NCBI RefSeq assembly: GCF_015710975.1
Contig: NZ_CP049783.1
Coordinates: 2,547,501-2,611,500 of the forward strand
Reading direction: 5' to 3'
DNA length: 64,000 bases
Origin: Paenibacillus polymyxa
GTDB lineage: Bacteria; Bacillota; Bacilli; Paenibacillales; Paenibacillaceae
Of this stretch, positions 20,976 through 29,491 are shown in pieces. Each line of letters opens with the position of its first letter. Position 1 is the first letter of the stretch. Both the position numbers and the translations under genes were made by a program. The notes below the pieces were generated by a model. It saw nothing but the letters and a program-made list of their open reading frames with translations, searched no databases and was not told the DNA's origin.

Positions 20976-21150
20976 ATTCGTTTTGGGTATGCTGTGCAGG
21001 TTTATAAGTGTTGTAAATGATTTATACTAAAAAAGATGAATAATAGATATCGCTTTGATTTTGAAGCAGTATTTCAGAGAATAGCTTCAAAGGATGGACA
21101 GATGTAAAAATGCACCACAACCGGGACTGCGAAATGTATGCAAACATTCG
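20976..21150. other. Spacer between sigH and the rpmG promoter
   Basis: With neighbouring control elements this is a 333-base stretch without a gene. It holds one inverted repeat, TTTGAAGC at 21060-21067 with GCTTCAAA at 21084-21091, lacking a T run. I see no tRNA, small ORF with a good ribosome site, or other gene. Confidence 0.5.
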
Positions 21151-21179
21151 TTGACATGGAAAACCCCGTGTGATAAAGT
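21151..21179 (+). promoter_or_regulatory. Promoter upstream of rpmG-secE-nusG
   Basis: TTGACA at 21151-21156 is a perfect -35 box. The best -10 box at 17 nt spacing is TAAAGT at 21174-21179, which is only moderate. The pair lies about 85 nt before rpmG and overlaps the 5' arm of a terminator-like hairpin. Confidence 0.6.
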
Positions 21180-21212
21180 GTTTTAGGTAGGCCTAAATTC
21201 GCGGTTTTTTTT
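21160..21212 (+). terminator. Terminator-like hairpin before rpmG
   Basis: AAAACC-C-CG at 21160-21168 can pair with CG-C-GGTTTT at 21200-21208, and an inner hairpin TTTAGG-TAGG-CCTAAA lies at 21182-21197. Eight T residues follow. It may end read-through from sigH or act with the overlapping promoter. Confidence 0.55.
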
Positions 21213-21263
21213 AGGATCAATTATGAGACTTCCGGTGTTGGATGTCTTCGGGAGGTGCACATC

Positions 21264-21413
21264 ATGCGGGTAATTATTACTTTGGCTTGTACAAATTGCA
21301 AACAAAGAAATTACACAACGACGAAAAACAAGCGTAATCACCCCGACCGCATGGAGATGAAGAAATTCTGTAAGTCCTGTAACGAACAGACTTCTCATCG
21401 GGAAACCAGATAG
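21264..21413 (+). CDS. rpmG: 50S ribosomal protein L33 (zinc form)
   Basis: A 49-residue L33 beginning [17 protein letters not shown]. Two CxxC pairs, C9/C12 and C36/C39, make it the zinc-binding (C+) form; Bacillota often keep a zinc-free paralogue elsewhere for zinc shortage. GGGAGGTG lies just upstream of the ATG. The gene precedes secE and nusG, a conserved order. It is short but every feature of the family is present. Confidence 0.93.
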   Translation: MRVIITLACTNCKQRNYTTTKNKRNHPDRMEMKKFCKSCNEQTSHRETR

Positions 21414-21433
21414 TTTTTGGAGGTGTAGTCGGC

Positions 21434-21625
21434 GTGAAACGCAGTTTCAAGTCTCTGTTTTCCTTTTTCTCTGAAAGCTGGGCTGAACTCAAGAAAGTTC
21501 GCTGGCCCAATCGTAAAGAACTGACCAACTATACGCTGATTGTCATAGGGACGATTGCGTTCGTCACGATTTATTTTTGGGTTCTCGATATCGGCATTTC
21601 CGCTGTGATCGAAGCGATTATCTAG
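21434..21625 (+). CDS. secE: SecE, preprotein translocase subunit
   Basis: A 63-residue single-membrane-span SecE, the clamp subunit of the SecYEG channel. The amphipathic helix with the conserved ELKKVRWPNRKEL is at residues about 19-31, followed by the membrane helix. It is the short, one-span form normal in Bacillota. It starts at GTG, with GGAGG 10 nt upstream, and is 20 nt after rpmG. Confidence 0.95.
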   Translation: MKRSFKSLFSFFSESWAELKKVRWPNRKELTNYTLIVIGTIAFVTIYFWVLDIGISAVIEAII

Positions 21626-21647
21626 GAAGGGTTCCAGGTGGCTTGAT

Positions 21648-22181
21648 ATGGAAAAAAGATGGTACGTCGTTCATACCTATTCAGGGTATGAGAACAAAGT
21701 CAAAGCCAATTTGGAAAAACGCGTTGAGTCCATGGGCATGGAAGACAAGATATTCCGTGTTCTTGTTCCTATGGAAGAAGAACTGGTAACCAAGGACGGT
21801 AAGAAAAAAACCGTTATGCGTAAAGTCTACCCTGGTTATGTCTTGGTCGAAATGGTCCAAACCGATGATTCTTGGTATGTTGTACGCAACACGCCAGGTG
21901 TTACGGGATTTGTAGGATCGACAGGCTCGGGTTCCAAGCCGACGCCATTGCTTCCAGAAGAAGTTGAACAGATTCTGAAGCATATGGGCATGGTAGAGCC
22001 GAAACCGAAGATTGAATTCGATGTTAAGGAATCCGTGCGAATTAAAGTTGGTCCTTTTGCGAATTTTGTGGGCTCCGTGGAAGAAATTTTGGTTGAGAAG
22101 AGCAAGCTTAAGGTTCACGTCAACATGTTTGGACGGGAAACCCCGCTTGAGTTGGATTATACTCAAGTGGAGAAAATATAG
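21648..22181 (+). CDS. nusG: NusG, transcription elongation factor
   Basis: A 177-residue factor that binds RNA polymerase and affects pausing and termination. The N-terminal NGN domain starts MEKRWYVVHTYSGYENKVK, and the C-terminal KOW domain has VRIKVGPFANFVGSVEEI near residues 127-144. The spacing to secE is 22 nt. No fusion or insertion is seen. Confidence 0.97.
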   Translation: MEKRWYVVHTYSGYENKVKANLEKRVESMGMEDKIFRVLVPMEEELVTKDGKKKTVMRKVYPGYVLVEMVQTDDSWYVVRNTPGVTGFVGSTGSGSKPTPLLPEEVEQILKHMGMVEPKPKIEFDVKESVRIKVGPFANFVGSVEEILVEKSKLKVHVNMFGRETPLELDYTQVEKI

Positions 22182-22254
22182 ATTTTTCTTACAGGTTTCT
22201 TGTGGGAGGATCAATAGGTCCGTCTACCACTATTGAGTCAAGGAGGTGTCATCC

Positions 22255-22680
22255 ATGGCAAAAAAGGTAATTAAAATGGTAAAACTGCAGATCCCTGCAG
22301 GGAAAGCTAATCCAGCGCCTCCAGTAGGTCCAGCTTTGGGTCAAGCAGGTGTCAACATTATGGCATTCTGTAAAGAGTTCAATGCTCGTACTGCTGATCA
22401 AGCAGGCCTGATTATCCCGGTTGAAATTTCGGTATTTGAGGATCGTTCTTTTACGTTCATCACCAAAACTCCACCGGCTGCTGTTCTGTTGAAAGTTGCT
22501 GCTAAAATCGAAAAAGGTTCCGGTGAACCGAATAAAACGAAAGTTGCAACTGTAAATCGCGCTGCTGTTCGTCAAATTGCAGAGCAAAAAATGCCTGACC
22601 TTAACGCAGCTTCCGTAGAATCGGCAATGCGTATGGTTGAAGGTACTGCTCGCAGCATGGGTATCACCATCGTAGATTAA
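22255..22680 (+). CDS. rplK: 50S ribosomal protein L11
   Basis: A 141-residue L11, the rRNA-binding base of the GTPase centre and target of thiopeptide antibiotics. It has the proline-rich N terminus ([20 protein letters not shown]), the [12 protein letters not shown] linker and the C-terminal RNA-binding domain ending [13 protein letters not shown] 22255 follows AAGGAGGTG; a GTG nine bases earlier is less likely. A leader hairpin TCAATAG/CTATTGA at 22211-22236 precedes it, and its stop codon lies in a strong hairpin. Confidence 0.97.
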   Translation: MAKKVIKMVKLQIPAGKANPAPPVGPALGQAGVNIMAFCKEFNARTADQAGLIIPVEISVFEDRSFTFITKTPPAAVLLKVAAKIEKGSGEPNKTKVATVNRAAVRQIAEQKMPDLNAASVESAMRMVEGTARSMGITIVD

Positions 22681-22721
22681 TTTTATTAATCTACGTGTGC
22701 CGGCGGTTTGACTGTCCGGCA
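22671..22721 (+). promoter_or_regulatory. Tandem hairpins in the rplK-rplA spacer
   Basis: CGTAGATTAAT at 22671-22681 pairs perfectly with ATTAATCTACG at 22685-22695 across TTT, placing the rplK stop codon in the stem. A second hairpin, TGCCGG at 22698-22703 with CCGGCA at 22716-22721, follows at once. There is no T run, so this looks like an RNA processing or translational control element rather than a terminator. Confidence 0.6.
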
Positions 22722-22767
22722 AGTGTGGGAGGAATATCCGCTAATACCACATAAGGAGGAAAAGATA

Positions 22768-23460
22768 ATGGCTAAACATGGTAAGAAGTACCTGGAAGCT
22801 GCTAAGCTGATTGACAGCGAAGCAACTTATGAGCCTTTGGAAGCCGTTGAATTGGTGAAAAAGGCTGCAACTGCTAAATTCGACGAAACCGTTGAAGCTG
22901 CAGTTCGTCTGGGCGTAGATTCCCGTAAACAAGACCAGGCTGTTCGTGGTGTTGTTGTCCTGCCACATGGTACGGGTAAAACACAACGCGTTCTGGTATT
23001 TGCAAAAGGTGACAAAGTGAAAGAAGCGGAAGCGGCTGGCGCTGATTTTGTTGGCGATCAAGATATGATCAACAAAATCCAACAAGGCTGGTTCGAATTC
23101 GACGTCTGCGTTGCGACACCTGATATGATGAGTGAGGTTGGTAAACTGGGTCGTTTGCTCGGTGGTAAAGGTTTAATGCCTAACCCTAAAGCAGGCACAG
23201 TTACTTTCGACGTTGCCAAGGCTGTTCAAGAAATTAAAGCCGGTAAAATCGAATACCGTCTCGACAAAGCAGGTCAAATTCACGCACCAATCGGCAAAGC
23301 ATCTTTCAGTGCTGAGCAACTGAACGAGAACCTTAAAGCCTTGATTGAAGCCTTGAACCGTGCGAAGCCAGCGGCTGCTAAAGGTGTATACCTGAAAAAC
23401 ATCGCTATTTCTTCGACTATGGGACCAAGTGCACGTGTGAACACATCTGTTTACAGATAA
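22768..23460 (+). CDS. rplA: 50S ribosomal protein L1
   Basis: A 230-residue L1, which binds 23S rRNA at the mobile stalk and in many bacteria represses its own rplKA mRNA. The start [16 protein letters not shown] and the signature [19 protein letters not shown] near residues 130-148 are normal. ATG 22768 is preceded by AAGGAGGA. A longer upstream frame is not needed. Stops 8 nt before the rplJ promoter. Confidence 0.97.
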   Translation: MAKHGKKYLEAAKLIDSEATYEPLEAVELVKKAATAKFDETVEAAVRLGVDSRKQDQAVRGVVVLPHGTGKTQRVLVFAKGDKVKEAEAAGADFVGDQDMINKIQQGWFEFDVCVATPDMMSEVGKLGRLLGGKGLMPNPKAGTVTFDVAKAVQEIKAGKIEYRLDKAGQIHAPIGKASFSAEQLNENLKALIEALNRAKPAAAKGVYLKNIAISSTMGPSARVNTSVYR

Positions 23461-23468
23461 TATTTCGG

Positions 23469-23497
23469 TTGACACGTTCAATCAAATTTGTTATTCT
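23469..23497 (+). promoter_or_regulatory. Sigma-A promoter of rplJ-rplL
   Basis: Consensus TTGACA at 23469-23474 and TATTCT at 23492-23497 are 17 nt apart, directly after rplA. It starts the L10 leader. Confidence 0.85.
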
Positions 23498-23504
23498 GTA
23501 AAAG

Positions 23505-23671
23505 TTGTGAGTCCTTGTGACTGACCGTTAAAGTTGAATATGCTTACCGTAGACAGTAGGTGCTTTCGGGCTTAATTTCCTACCGAGGTGTTATGATAGA
23601 ACGTTTCATGCGACGGGCTTGTCCCGTCCATGTGGATTTATCAAGCCTTCGTACTCTACGGAGGCTTTTTT
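23505..23671 (+). promoter_or_regulatory. L10 leader with attenuator
   Basis: The segment around 23545-23592 has the recognisable ribosomal L10 leader pattern, including AGTAGGTGCTTTCGGGCTTA and CCTACCGAGGTGTTATGA, which binds L10(L12)4. A second hairpin GACGGG/CCCGTC follows near 23617-23631. It ends in an intrinsic terminator, AAGCCTTCGTA at 23643-23653 with TACGGAGGCTT at 23657-23667 and a T run, 83 nt before rplJ. Excess L10 likely promotes early termination, keeping rplJ and rplL in balance. Confidence 0.8.
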
Positions 23672-23753
23672 CATGCTCATGAAAACGACTTTGGTAGAAC
23701 GCCAGAATGGGTGTTTCTAACAAAGTAGATAAATTGATCAGGAGGTGTACAGT

Positions 23754-24257
23754 TTGGCAAATGCAAAGGTGATTCAAGCAAAACAAGAAGCTGTTGAAGT
23801 TGTAGCTGCAAAATTGCGCGAGAGCGTAACAACTGTAGTTGCAGACTATCGCGGTCTGAATGTTGCCCAAGTAACTGAGCTGCGTAAGCAGCTTCGCGAA
23901 GCCGGAATCGAATTTCAAGTGCTGAAAAACACACTGCTCCGCCGTGCAACTGCGGCAGCAGAATTGACTGAACTGGACGCAGTATTGACAGGTCCTACTG
24001 CAATCGCGTTCGGCAAAGATGATGCAGTGTCTGCAGCTAAAATCTTGAACGATTTCGCTAAGAAAAACAATGCATTGGAACTGAAAGGTGCAGTTGTAGA
24101 AGGTCGTGTGATCGGTGTTGAGGAAATCAAAGCGCTGGCAGAACTGCCATCCCGCGAAGGTCTCCTTTCCATGCTCCTCAGCGTGCTTCAAGCTCCTATG
24201 CGCAACTTCGCGCTTGCGGTTAAAGCTGTTGCAGATAAAGAAGAGCAAAGTGCATAA
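23754..24257 (+). CDS. rplJ: 50S ribosomal protein L10
   Basis: A 167-residue L10, which anchors L7/L12 dimers to the ribosomal stalk. The start [17 protein letters not shown] and the [20 protein letters not shown] stretch are typical, and the C-terminal helix that binds L12 is present. The start is taken as TTG 23754, about 8 nt after GGAGG; a GTG at 23745 lies inside the ribosome site. Controlled by the L10 leader. Confidence 0.95.
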   Translation: MANAKVIQAKQEAVEVVAAKLRESVTTVVADYRGLNVAQVTELRKQLREAGIEFQVLKNTLLRRATAAAELTELDAVLTGPTAIAFGKDDAVSAAKILNDFAKKNNALELKGAVVEGRVIGVEEIKALAELPSREGLLSMLLSVLQAPMRNFALAVKAVADKEEQSA

Positions 24258-24325
24258 GTTGGGATTTAAACCTGCTGTATAGCAGTTAAGAACAAAAAAA
24301 TACGAATTTAAATGGAGGTTCAACC

Positions 24326-24691
24326 ATGAGTAAAGAGCAAATCTTGGAAGCAATTAAAGGTATGTCCGTATTGGAACTGAACGATCTCGTGAAAGCAATC
24401 GAAGAAGAATTCGGCGTAACTGCAGCAGCTCCAGTAGCTGTAGCAGGTGGCGCAGCAGGTGGCGCAGCAGAAGCTGAGCAATCCGAGTTCGACGTAATCT
24501 TGACAAGCGCTGGCGCTTCCAAAATCAACGTTATCAAAGCAGTTCGCGAAATTACAGGTCTTGGCCTGAAAGAAGCAAAAGAACTGGTTGACAACGCTCC
24601 AAAACCATTGAAAGAAAAAGTTGCAAAAGAAGAAGCTGAATCCGTTAAAGCAAAATTGGAAGAAGCAGGCGCTTCTGTAGAAGTAAAATAA
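24326..24691 (+). CDS. rplL: 50S ribosomal protein L7/L12
   Basis: A 121-residue stalk protein that recruits translational GTPases. The N-terminal dimer and L10-binding helix pair ([18 protein letters not shown]) is followed by a flexible Ala/Gly/Pro hinge and the C-terminal factor-binding domain with [30 protein letters not shown] precedes the ATG. The gene is followed by a strong terminator. Confidence 0.97.
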   Translation: MSKEQILEAIKGMSVLELNDLVKAIEEEFGVTAAAPVAVAGGAAGGAAEAEQSEFDVILTSAGASKINVIKAVREITGLGLKEAKELVDNAPKPLKEKVAKEEAESVKAKLEEAGASVEVK

Positions 24692-24721
24692 TTGACTGCT
24701 CTTTAGCAGACAATGAATTAA

Positions 24722-24757
24722 AACAAACCCCTTGAGGTGATCTTCAAGGGGTTTGTT
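24722..24757 (+). terminator. Terminator after rplL
   Basis: AACAAACCCCTTGA pairs with TCAAGGGGTTTGTT, a 14-base stem over an eight-base loop. The T run is poor, but the stem is long and the position 30 nt after rplL is right. Confidence 0.8.
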
Positions 24758-24847
24758 GCTGTAAAGCGGTAGTACAAACAGGTCTGAAATATTATTCTAA
24801 AGGCTATGATGTTAATATAACCGTACAACCGAAAGAGGTGGGCGTGA

Positions 24848-25462
24848 ATGGCTGATCATTATTACTCCAGACGGCCAGAGACGGCACATGAACGGCGAAG
24901 TCTAGAGACGGTGCTGCGTGGACGTTCCTATCGATTTGCCAGCGATTCAGGCGTTTTTTCAAAGCAGGGGATTGATTATGGGAGTCGTGTGTTGATTGAA
25001 GCTATGCAACTTCCTGCAAATGCCTCGGTATTGGATGTAGGATGTGGTTACGGGCCGATTGGTTTGACGGCGGCTACGCTTGTCCCGGACGGACACGTTA
25101 CAATGGTTGATATTAACGAGCGAGCCGTTCAACTAGCGATAGAGAATGCGGAGCGTAATGGAATTAAAAATGTCACCATTAAGCAAAGTGATTTGTTTGC
25201 AGAAGTGCAACATGAACGTTTTGACGTGATCTTGACGAATCCTCCTATACGTGCAGGGAAAGAAACGGTGCATACCATATTTGAGCTTGCGTATGAGCAT
25301 TTAAATGAGGGTGGAGCTTTATGGGTCGTCATTCAGAAAAAGCAGGGTGCTCCTTCGGCGAGCGCTAAAATAGAGAGCCTTTTCGGTCATGTGGAAGAAG
25401 TTACGAAGGATAAAGGTTATCGGATTTTAAAGGCTGAAAAAAGTTTTAGAAAAATGCAATAG
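24848..25462 (+). CDS. ybxB: RsmC-like class I methyltransferase (YbxB)
   Basis: A 204-residue SAM-dependent methyltransferase. Motif I is VLDVGCGYGPIGLTAA near residues 59-74, and the catalytic motif IV is ILTNPPIRAGK near 129-139, with the NPP(I/F/Y) signature of amino-group methyltransferases acting on nucleic acid. The family resembles the C-terminal half of RsmC (16S rRNA guanine methylation), but the substrate is unproved. The position between rplL and rpoB is conserved in Bacillus. GAAAGAGGTGGGCG precedes the ATG. Confidence 0.87.
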   Translation: MADHYYSRRPETAHERRSLETVLRGRSYRFASDSGVFSKQGIDYGSRVLIEAMQLPANASVLDVGCGYGPIGLTAATLVPDGHVTMVDINERAVQLAIENAERNGIKNVTIKQSDLFAEVQHERFDVILTNPPIRAGKETVHTIFELAYEHLNEGGALWVVIQKKQGAPSASAKIESLFGHVEEVTKDKGYRILKAEKSFRKMQ

Positions 25463-25467
25463 GACCA

Positions 25468-25496
25468 TTGACTTGAATCCTGGTCTGTGATATCAT
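25468..25496 (+). promoter_or_regulatory. Candidate sigma-A promoter of rpoB-rpoC
   Basis: TTGACT at 25468-25473 and TATCAT at 25491-25496 are separated by 17 nt. A further TATAAT at 25594-25599 lacks a good -35 partner. Confidence 0.7.
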
Positions 25497-25805
25497 TATA
25501 AAATGTCAGTATTAGGATGCCCTCCATGGCTTTAGTTTGTTGAAATGTCAATAGATTTATGCGTAACAGGGTATAGTATTTATATCTCTTACGTATAATA
25601 TAACCATTTTGGGCAAATCTACAAGTGATGAAGATCTTCCGGTATGAGGATTCTGCAGATACGTCGCTCTTTTTTCGAATGCATTCGAGTAAGGGCTTTT
25701 CTGTATTTGTAAGATCGAATCATCTGTATGTGTCTTATTATAAGGTCACAAACAGAGGTTCGCAATGTATTTTTAAAGTGAGTAGACATGAGGGGTGAGT
25801 TTAAG
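25497..25805 (+). other. Long rpoB leader region
   Basis: About 300 bases between the promoter and rpoB hold no gene. They contain two perfect palindromes, GAAGATCTTC at 25630-25639 and TCGAATGCATTCGA at 25675-25688, the second after a run of six T residues and followed by a TTTTC run. No recognised riboswitch or protein-binding leader could be named. Confidence 0.5.
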
Positions 25806-28800
25806 TTGGCAGGACATCTTGTTCAATATGGTCGACGCACTCGGCGCAGTTATGCACGTATTAATGAGGTACTCGAGGTTCCCAACCTGATTGAGATCCA
25901 ACAAAAATCCTATGATTGGTTTTTGGAGGAAGGATTACGGGAAATGTTTCGGGATATTTCTCCAATTCAAGATTTCACAGGAAATCTGATTCTGGAGTTT
26001 ATCGATTACTCTCTCGGAGAACCCAAATATACCGTTGACGACGCAAAGGAACGCGACGTTACGTATGCAGCACCGCTTCGGGTAAAAGTCCGGCTTATTA
26101 ATAAAGAAACCGGGGAAGTGAAAGAGCAGGAAGTATTCATGGGAGACTTCCCGCTGATGACTGAAACGGGTACGTTTATTATTAACGGTGCGGAACGGGT
26201 TATTGTCAGCCAGTTGGTTCGCTCTCCCAGCGTCTATTTCAGCACAAAAGTCGACAAGAATGCGAAAACAACATACACCGCAACGGTAATTCCTAACCGG
26301 GGGGCTTGGCTCGAACTGGAGATGGATGCGAAGGATATTATCTATGTCCGGATTGACCGTACCCGTAAAATTCCGGTTACGGTGTTGCTGCGTGCGCTTG
26401 GCTTTGGCACTGATGCTGAGATTCTGGATTTGCTCGGCAATGACGAATATATCCGCAACACACTTGATAAAGACAACACGGATTCCACGGAGAAAGCGCT
26501 GATTGAAATTTATGAGCGTCTTCGTCCGGGTGAGCCACCAACATTGGATAACGCAAAGAGCTTGCTTGTTGCACGCTTCTTTGATCCAAAACGGTATGAC
26601 CTGGCCAACGTAGGCCGTTACAAAATCAATAAAAAGCTTCACATCAAAAACCGTCTGTTCAATCAACGTCTTGCTGAGACACTGATTGATACGACAACTG
26701 GTGAAATCATCGCTGAAGCAGGACAAATGGTAGACCGCCGCCTGTTGGACGAGATTTTGGCACAACTAGAAGAGTCGGTTGGACATCGTACGTATCATGT
26801 TGCTAGTGGCGTATTGGAAAGCAACGATATTCCGCTTCAAACGATCGATGTATTCTCGCCAATTGAAGACGGTAAAGTAGTAAAACTGATTGCCAATGGA
26901 AATATCGATAAATCGGTTAAGAACATTACGCCTGCCGATATTATTTCCTCCATCAGTTATTTTATTAACTTGCTTCACGGAATCGGAAGTACAGACGACA
27001 TTGACCATTTGGGTAACCGTCGTTTGCGTTCTGTAGGTGAGTTACTGCAAAATCAGTTCCGTATTGGTCTGTCCCGTATGGAACGCGTGGTACGCGAAAG
27101 AATGTCAATTCAGGATGCTAATGTAATTACGCCACAGGCGCTGATTAACATACGTCCGGTCATTGCGTCGATTAAAGAGTTCTTTGGTAGCTCCCAGCTG
27201 TCTCAGTTCATGGATCAGACAAACCCGCTTGCTGAATTAACGCACAAACGTCGTCTGTCTGCACTCGGACCCGGCGGTTTGACGCGCGAACGCGCGGGCA
27301 TGGAAGTACGTGACGTCCATCCGAGTCACTACGGCCGTATGTGTCCTATCGAGACACCAGAGGGACCAAACATTGGTTTGATCAACTCTTTGTCCACTTT
27401 CGCACGTATCAACGAGTACGGATTTATCGAAGCTCCTTATCGCTGGGTAGATCCGAAAACCGGAAAAGTTACAGATCAGATTGATTACCTGACTGCTGAT
27501 GAAGAAGATAACTACATCGTTGCTCAGGCAAATGCGGAATTGACGGAAGAAAACACCTTTAAGGATGAAATCGTTATTGTCCGTTATAACAAGCAGTCTG
27601 ATAACATTATTCCGATGGCAAGTAGCCGTGTTGATTACATGGATGTATCGCCTAAACAGGTCGTATCGGTCGCTACTGCACTGATTCCGTTCCTGGAGAA
27701 TGATGACTCGAACCGCGCATTGATGGGTTCCAACATGCAGCGGCAGGCTGTTCCACTACTGATTCCGAAAGCGCCTTTGGTAGGAACAGGGATGGAACAT
27801 AAGTCTGCAAAAGATTCTGGTGTTTGCGTTGTGTCCAAGTACAACGGGGTAATTGAACGTTCTTCGGCTAACGAAATTTGGTTGCGTCGTATTGAAAATG
27901 TAGATGGTACTGAAGTAAAAGGCGATATTGTTAAGTATAAATTACACAAATTTATGCGTTCTAACCAAGGAACATGCATCAACCAGCGTCCAATCGTAAA
28001 CAGAGGCGATATTGTCAAGGTTGGCGATATTCTAGCGGATGGTCCATCCACAGAAATGGGCGAGTTGGCATTGGGACGTAACGTTGTCGTAGCGTTCATG
28101 ACTTGGGAAGGTTACAACTACGAGGATGCGATCTTGCTGAGCGAGAAGCTGGTTAAAGAGGATGTATACACCTCGATCCATATCGAGGAATACGAATCCG
28201 AGGCTCGTGATACGAAGCTTGGACCAGAAGAAATCACTCGTGATATTCCGAATGTTGGTGAAGAAGCGCTTCGTAATCTAGATGAGCGCGGCATCATTCG
28301 CATCGGTGCGGAAATTGCCGCAGGTGACATTCTTGTTGGTAAAGTAACACCTAAGGGTGTGACTGAGCTGACAGCTGAAGAACGTCTCTTGCATGCAATC
28401 TTCGGTGAGAAGGCGCGCGAGGTTCGTGATACTTCCTTGAGAGTTCCTCATGGAACCGACGGGATCGTTGTAGATGTTAAAGTATTTACACGTGAAAATG
28501 GCGATGAGCTGCCACCGGGTGTAAACCAGCTGGTACGCGTATACATTGCTCAAAAACGTAAAATTTCCGAAGGCGATAAAATGGCCGGACGTCACGGTAA
28601 CAAGGGTGTCGTTGCCCGAATTCTGCCTGAAGAAGATATGCCATTCTTGCCAGATGGTACCCCAGTACAAGTCGTACTGAACCCACTGGGCGTACCTTCA
28701 CGGATGAACATCGGACAGGTGCTCGAAGTGCATCTGGGTATGGCTGCAATGCGTCTTGGTATTCATGTGGCAACTCCAGTATTCGATGGTGCCAAGGAGT

Positions 28801-29351
28801 ATGACGTATTTGATACGATGGAAGAAGCGGGTATGCAACGCAATGGTAAGACGGTGTTGTATGATGGACGTACAGGTGATCGTTTTGAACGTGAAGTTAC
28901 TGTCGGTGTCATGCACATGATCAAACTGGCGCACATGGTCGACGATAAGATCCACGCCCGTTCTACAGGTCCTTACTCTCTCGTTACGCAACAGCCGTTG
29001 GGTGGTAAAGCCCAATTCGGTGGTCAGCGCTTCGGGGAGATGGAAGTATGGGCACTGGAGGCCTACGGTGCAGCGTACACGCTTCAGGAAATTTTGACTG
29101 TGAAATCCGATGATGTGGTTGGACGTGTTAAAACTTACGAGTCCATCGTCAAAGGTGAAAATGTCCCTGAACCGGGTGTTCCTGAATCATTCAAGGTCTT
29201 GATCAAAGAGCTGCAAAGCTTGGGTATGGACGTGAAGATTCTGTCTGAAGACGAACAAGAGATCGAAATGAGAGAGCTTGATGATGAAGATGACACAACT
29301 GGCGATAAGCTGAGTTTGAATCTGGAAGGCTCTGAGGTTGGCGTAGAGTAA
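25806..29351 (+). CDS. rpoB: RNA polymerase beta subunit
   Basis: An 1181-residue beta subunit. The rifampicin-binding cluster near residues 465-500 reads [20 protein letters not shown] then [10 protein letters not shown], the usual sensitive form. The active-site and switch regions ([33 protein letters not shown]) are present. TTG 25806 is chosen: GAGGGGTG lies 8 nt upstream and the protein then begins [19 protein letters not shown] as in relatives. The in-frame ATG at 25788 lacks a good ribosome site. The acidic C-terminal tail is typical of Paenibacillus. Confidence 0.97.
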   Translation: MAGHLVQYGRRTRRSYARINEVLEVPNLIEIQQKSYDWFLEEGLREMFRDISPIQDFTGNLILEFIDYSLGEPKYTVDDAKERDVTYAAPLRVKVRLINKETGEVKEQEVFMGDFPLMTETGTFIINGAERVIVSQLVRSPSVYFSTKVDKNAKTTYTATVIPNRGAWLELEMDAKDIIYVRIDRTRKIPVTVLLRALGFGTDAEILDLLGNDEYIRNTLDKDNTDSTEKALIEIYERLRPGEPPTLDNAKSLLVARFFDPKRYDLANVGRYKINKKLHIKNRLFNQRLAETLIDTTTGEIIAEAGQMVDRRLLDEILAQLEESVGHRTYHVASGVLESNDIPLQTIDVFSPIEDGKVVKLIANGNIDKSVKNITPADIISSISYFINLLHGIGSTDDIDHLGNRRLRSVGELLQNQFRIGLSRMERVVRERMSIQDANVITPQALINIRPVIASIKEFFGSSQLSQFMDQTNPLAELTHKRRLSALGPGGLTRERAGMEVRDVHPSHYGRMCPIETPEGPNIGLINSLSTFARINEYGFIEAPYRWVDPKTGKVTDQIDYLTADEEDNYIVAQANAELTEENTFKDEIVIVRYNKQSDNIIPMASSRVDYMDVSPKQVVSVATALIPFLENDDSNRALMGSNMQRQAVPLLIPKAPLVGTGMEHKSAKDSGVCVVSKYNGVIERSSANEIWLRRIENVDGTEVKGDIVKYKLHKFMRSNQGTCINQRPIVNRGDIVKVGDILADGPSTEMGELALGRNVVVAFMTWEGYNYEDAILLSEKLVKEDVYTSIHIEEYESEARDTKLGPEEITRDIPNVGEEALRNLDERGIIRIGAEIAAGDILVGKVTPKGVTELTAEERLLHAIFGEKAREVRDTSLRVPHGTDGIVVDVKVFTRENGDELPPGVNQLVRVYIAQKRKISEGDKMAGRHGNKGVVARILPEEDMPFLPDGTPVQVVLNPLGVPSRMNIGQVLEVHLGMAAMRLGIHVATPVFDGAKEYDVFDTMEEAGMQRNGKTVLYDGRTGDRFEREVTVGVMHMIKLAHMVDDKIHARSTGPYSLVTQQPLGGKAQFGGQRFGEMEVWALEAYGAAYTLQEILTVKSDDVVGRVKTYESIVKGENVPEPGVPESFKVLIKELQSLGMDVKILSEDEQEIEMRELDDEDDTTGDKLSLNLEGSEVGVE

Positions 29352-29393
29352 TTTGACTGCTGACTGACTCATATCAGCTTTGTTATATGCCTC

Positions 29394-29453
29394 GATCCAT
29401 TTTTGGATGGATCAGGCTTCTTGATACCGCCCGGTGCTGCCGGGCGGTATCAA
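29394..29453 (+). promoter_or_regulatory. Two hairpins between rpoB and rpoC
   Basis: GATCCAT-TTTTGG-ATGGATC at 29394-29413 is followed by a perfect 14-base stem, TTGATACCGCCCGG at 29421-29434 with CCGGGCGGTATCAA at 29440-29453 over TGCTG. No T run follows, so it is not a plain terminator. A processing or mRNA-stability site is the simplest reading. Confidence 0.65.
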
Positions 29454-29491
29454 ACCTAAAAACTCAGGATTTGGTTAAGGAGGGTTGCTCC

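Noticed and set aside
20976..21150. tRNA gene or small RNA in the sigH-rpmG gap
   Set aside because: No cloverleaf landmarks (such as GGTTCGAATCC) or independent promoter-terminator pair could be found.
25788..25805. ATG start for rpoB six codons earlier
   Set aside because: No good ribosome site; the GAGGGGTG that serves TTG 25806 lies within it.
29387..29491. ATG-started N-terminal extension of rpoC
   Set aside because: It covers the spacer hairpins and adds 35 residues not found in beta' proteins; TTG 29492 has a proper ribosome site.
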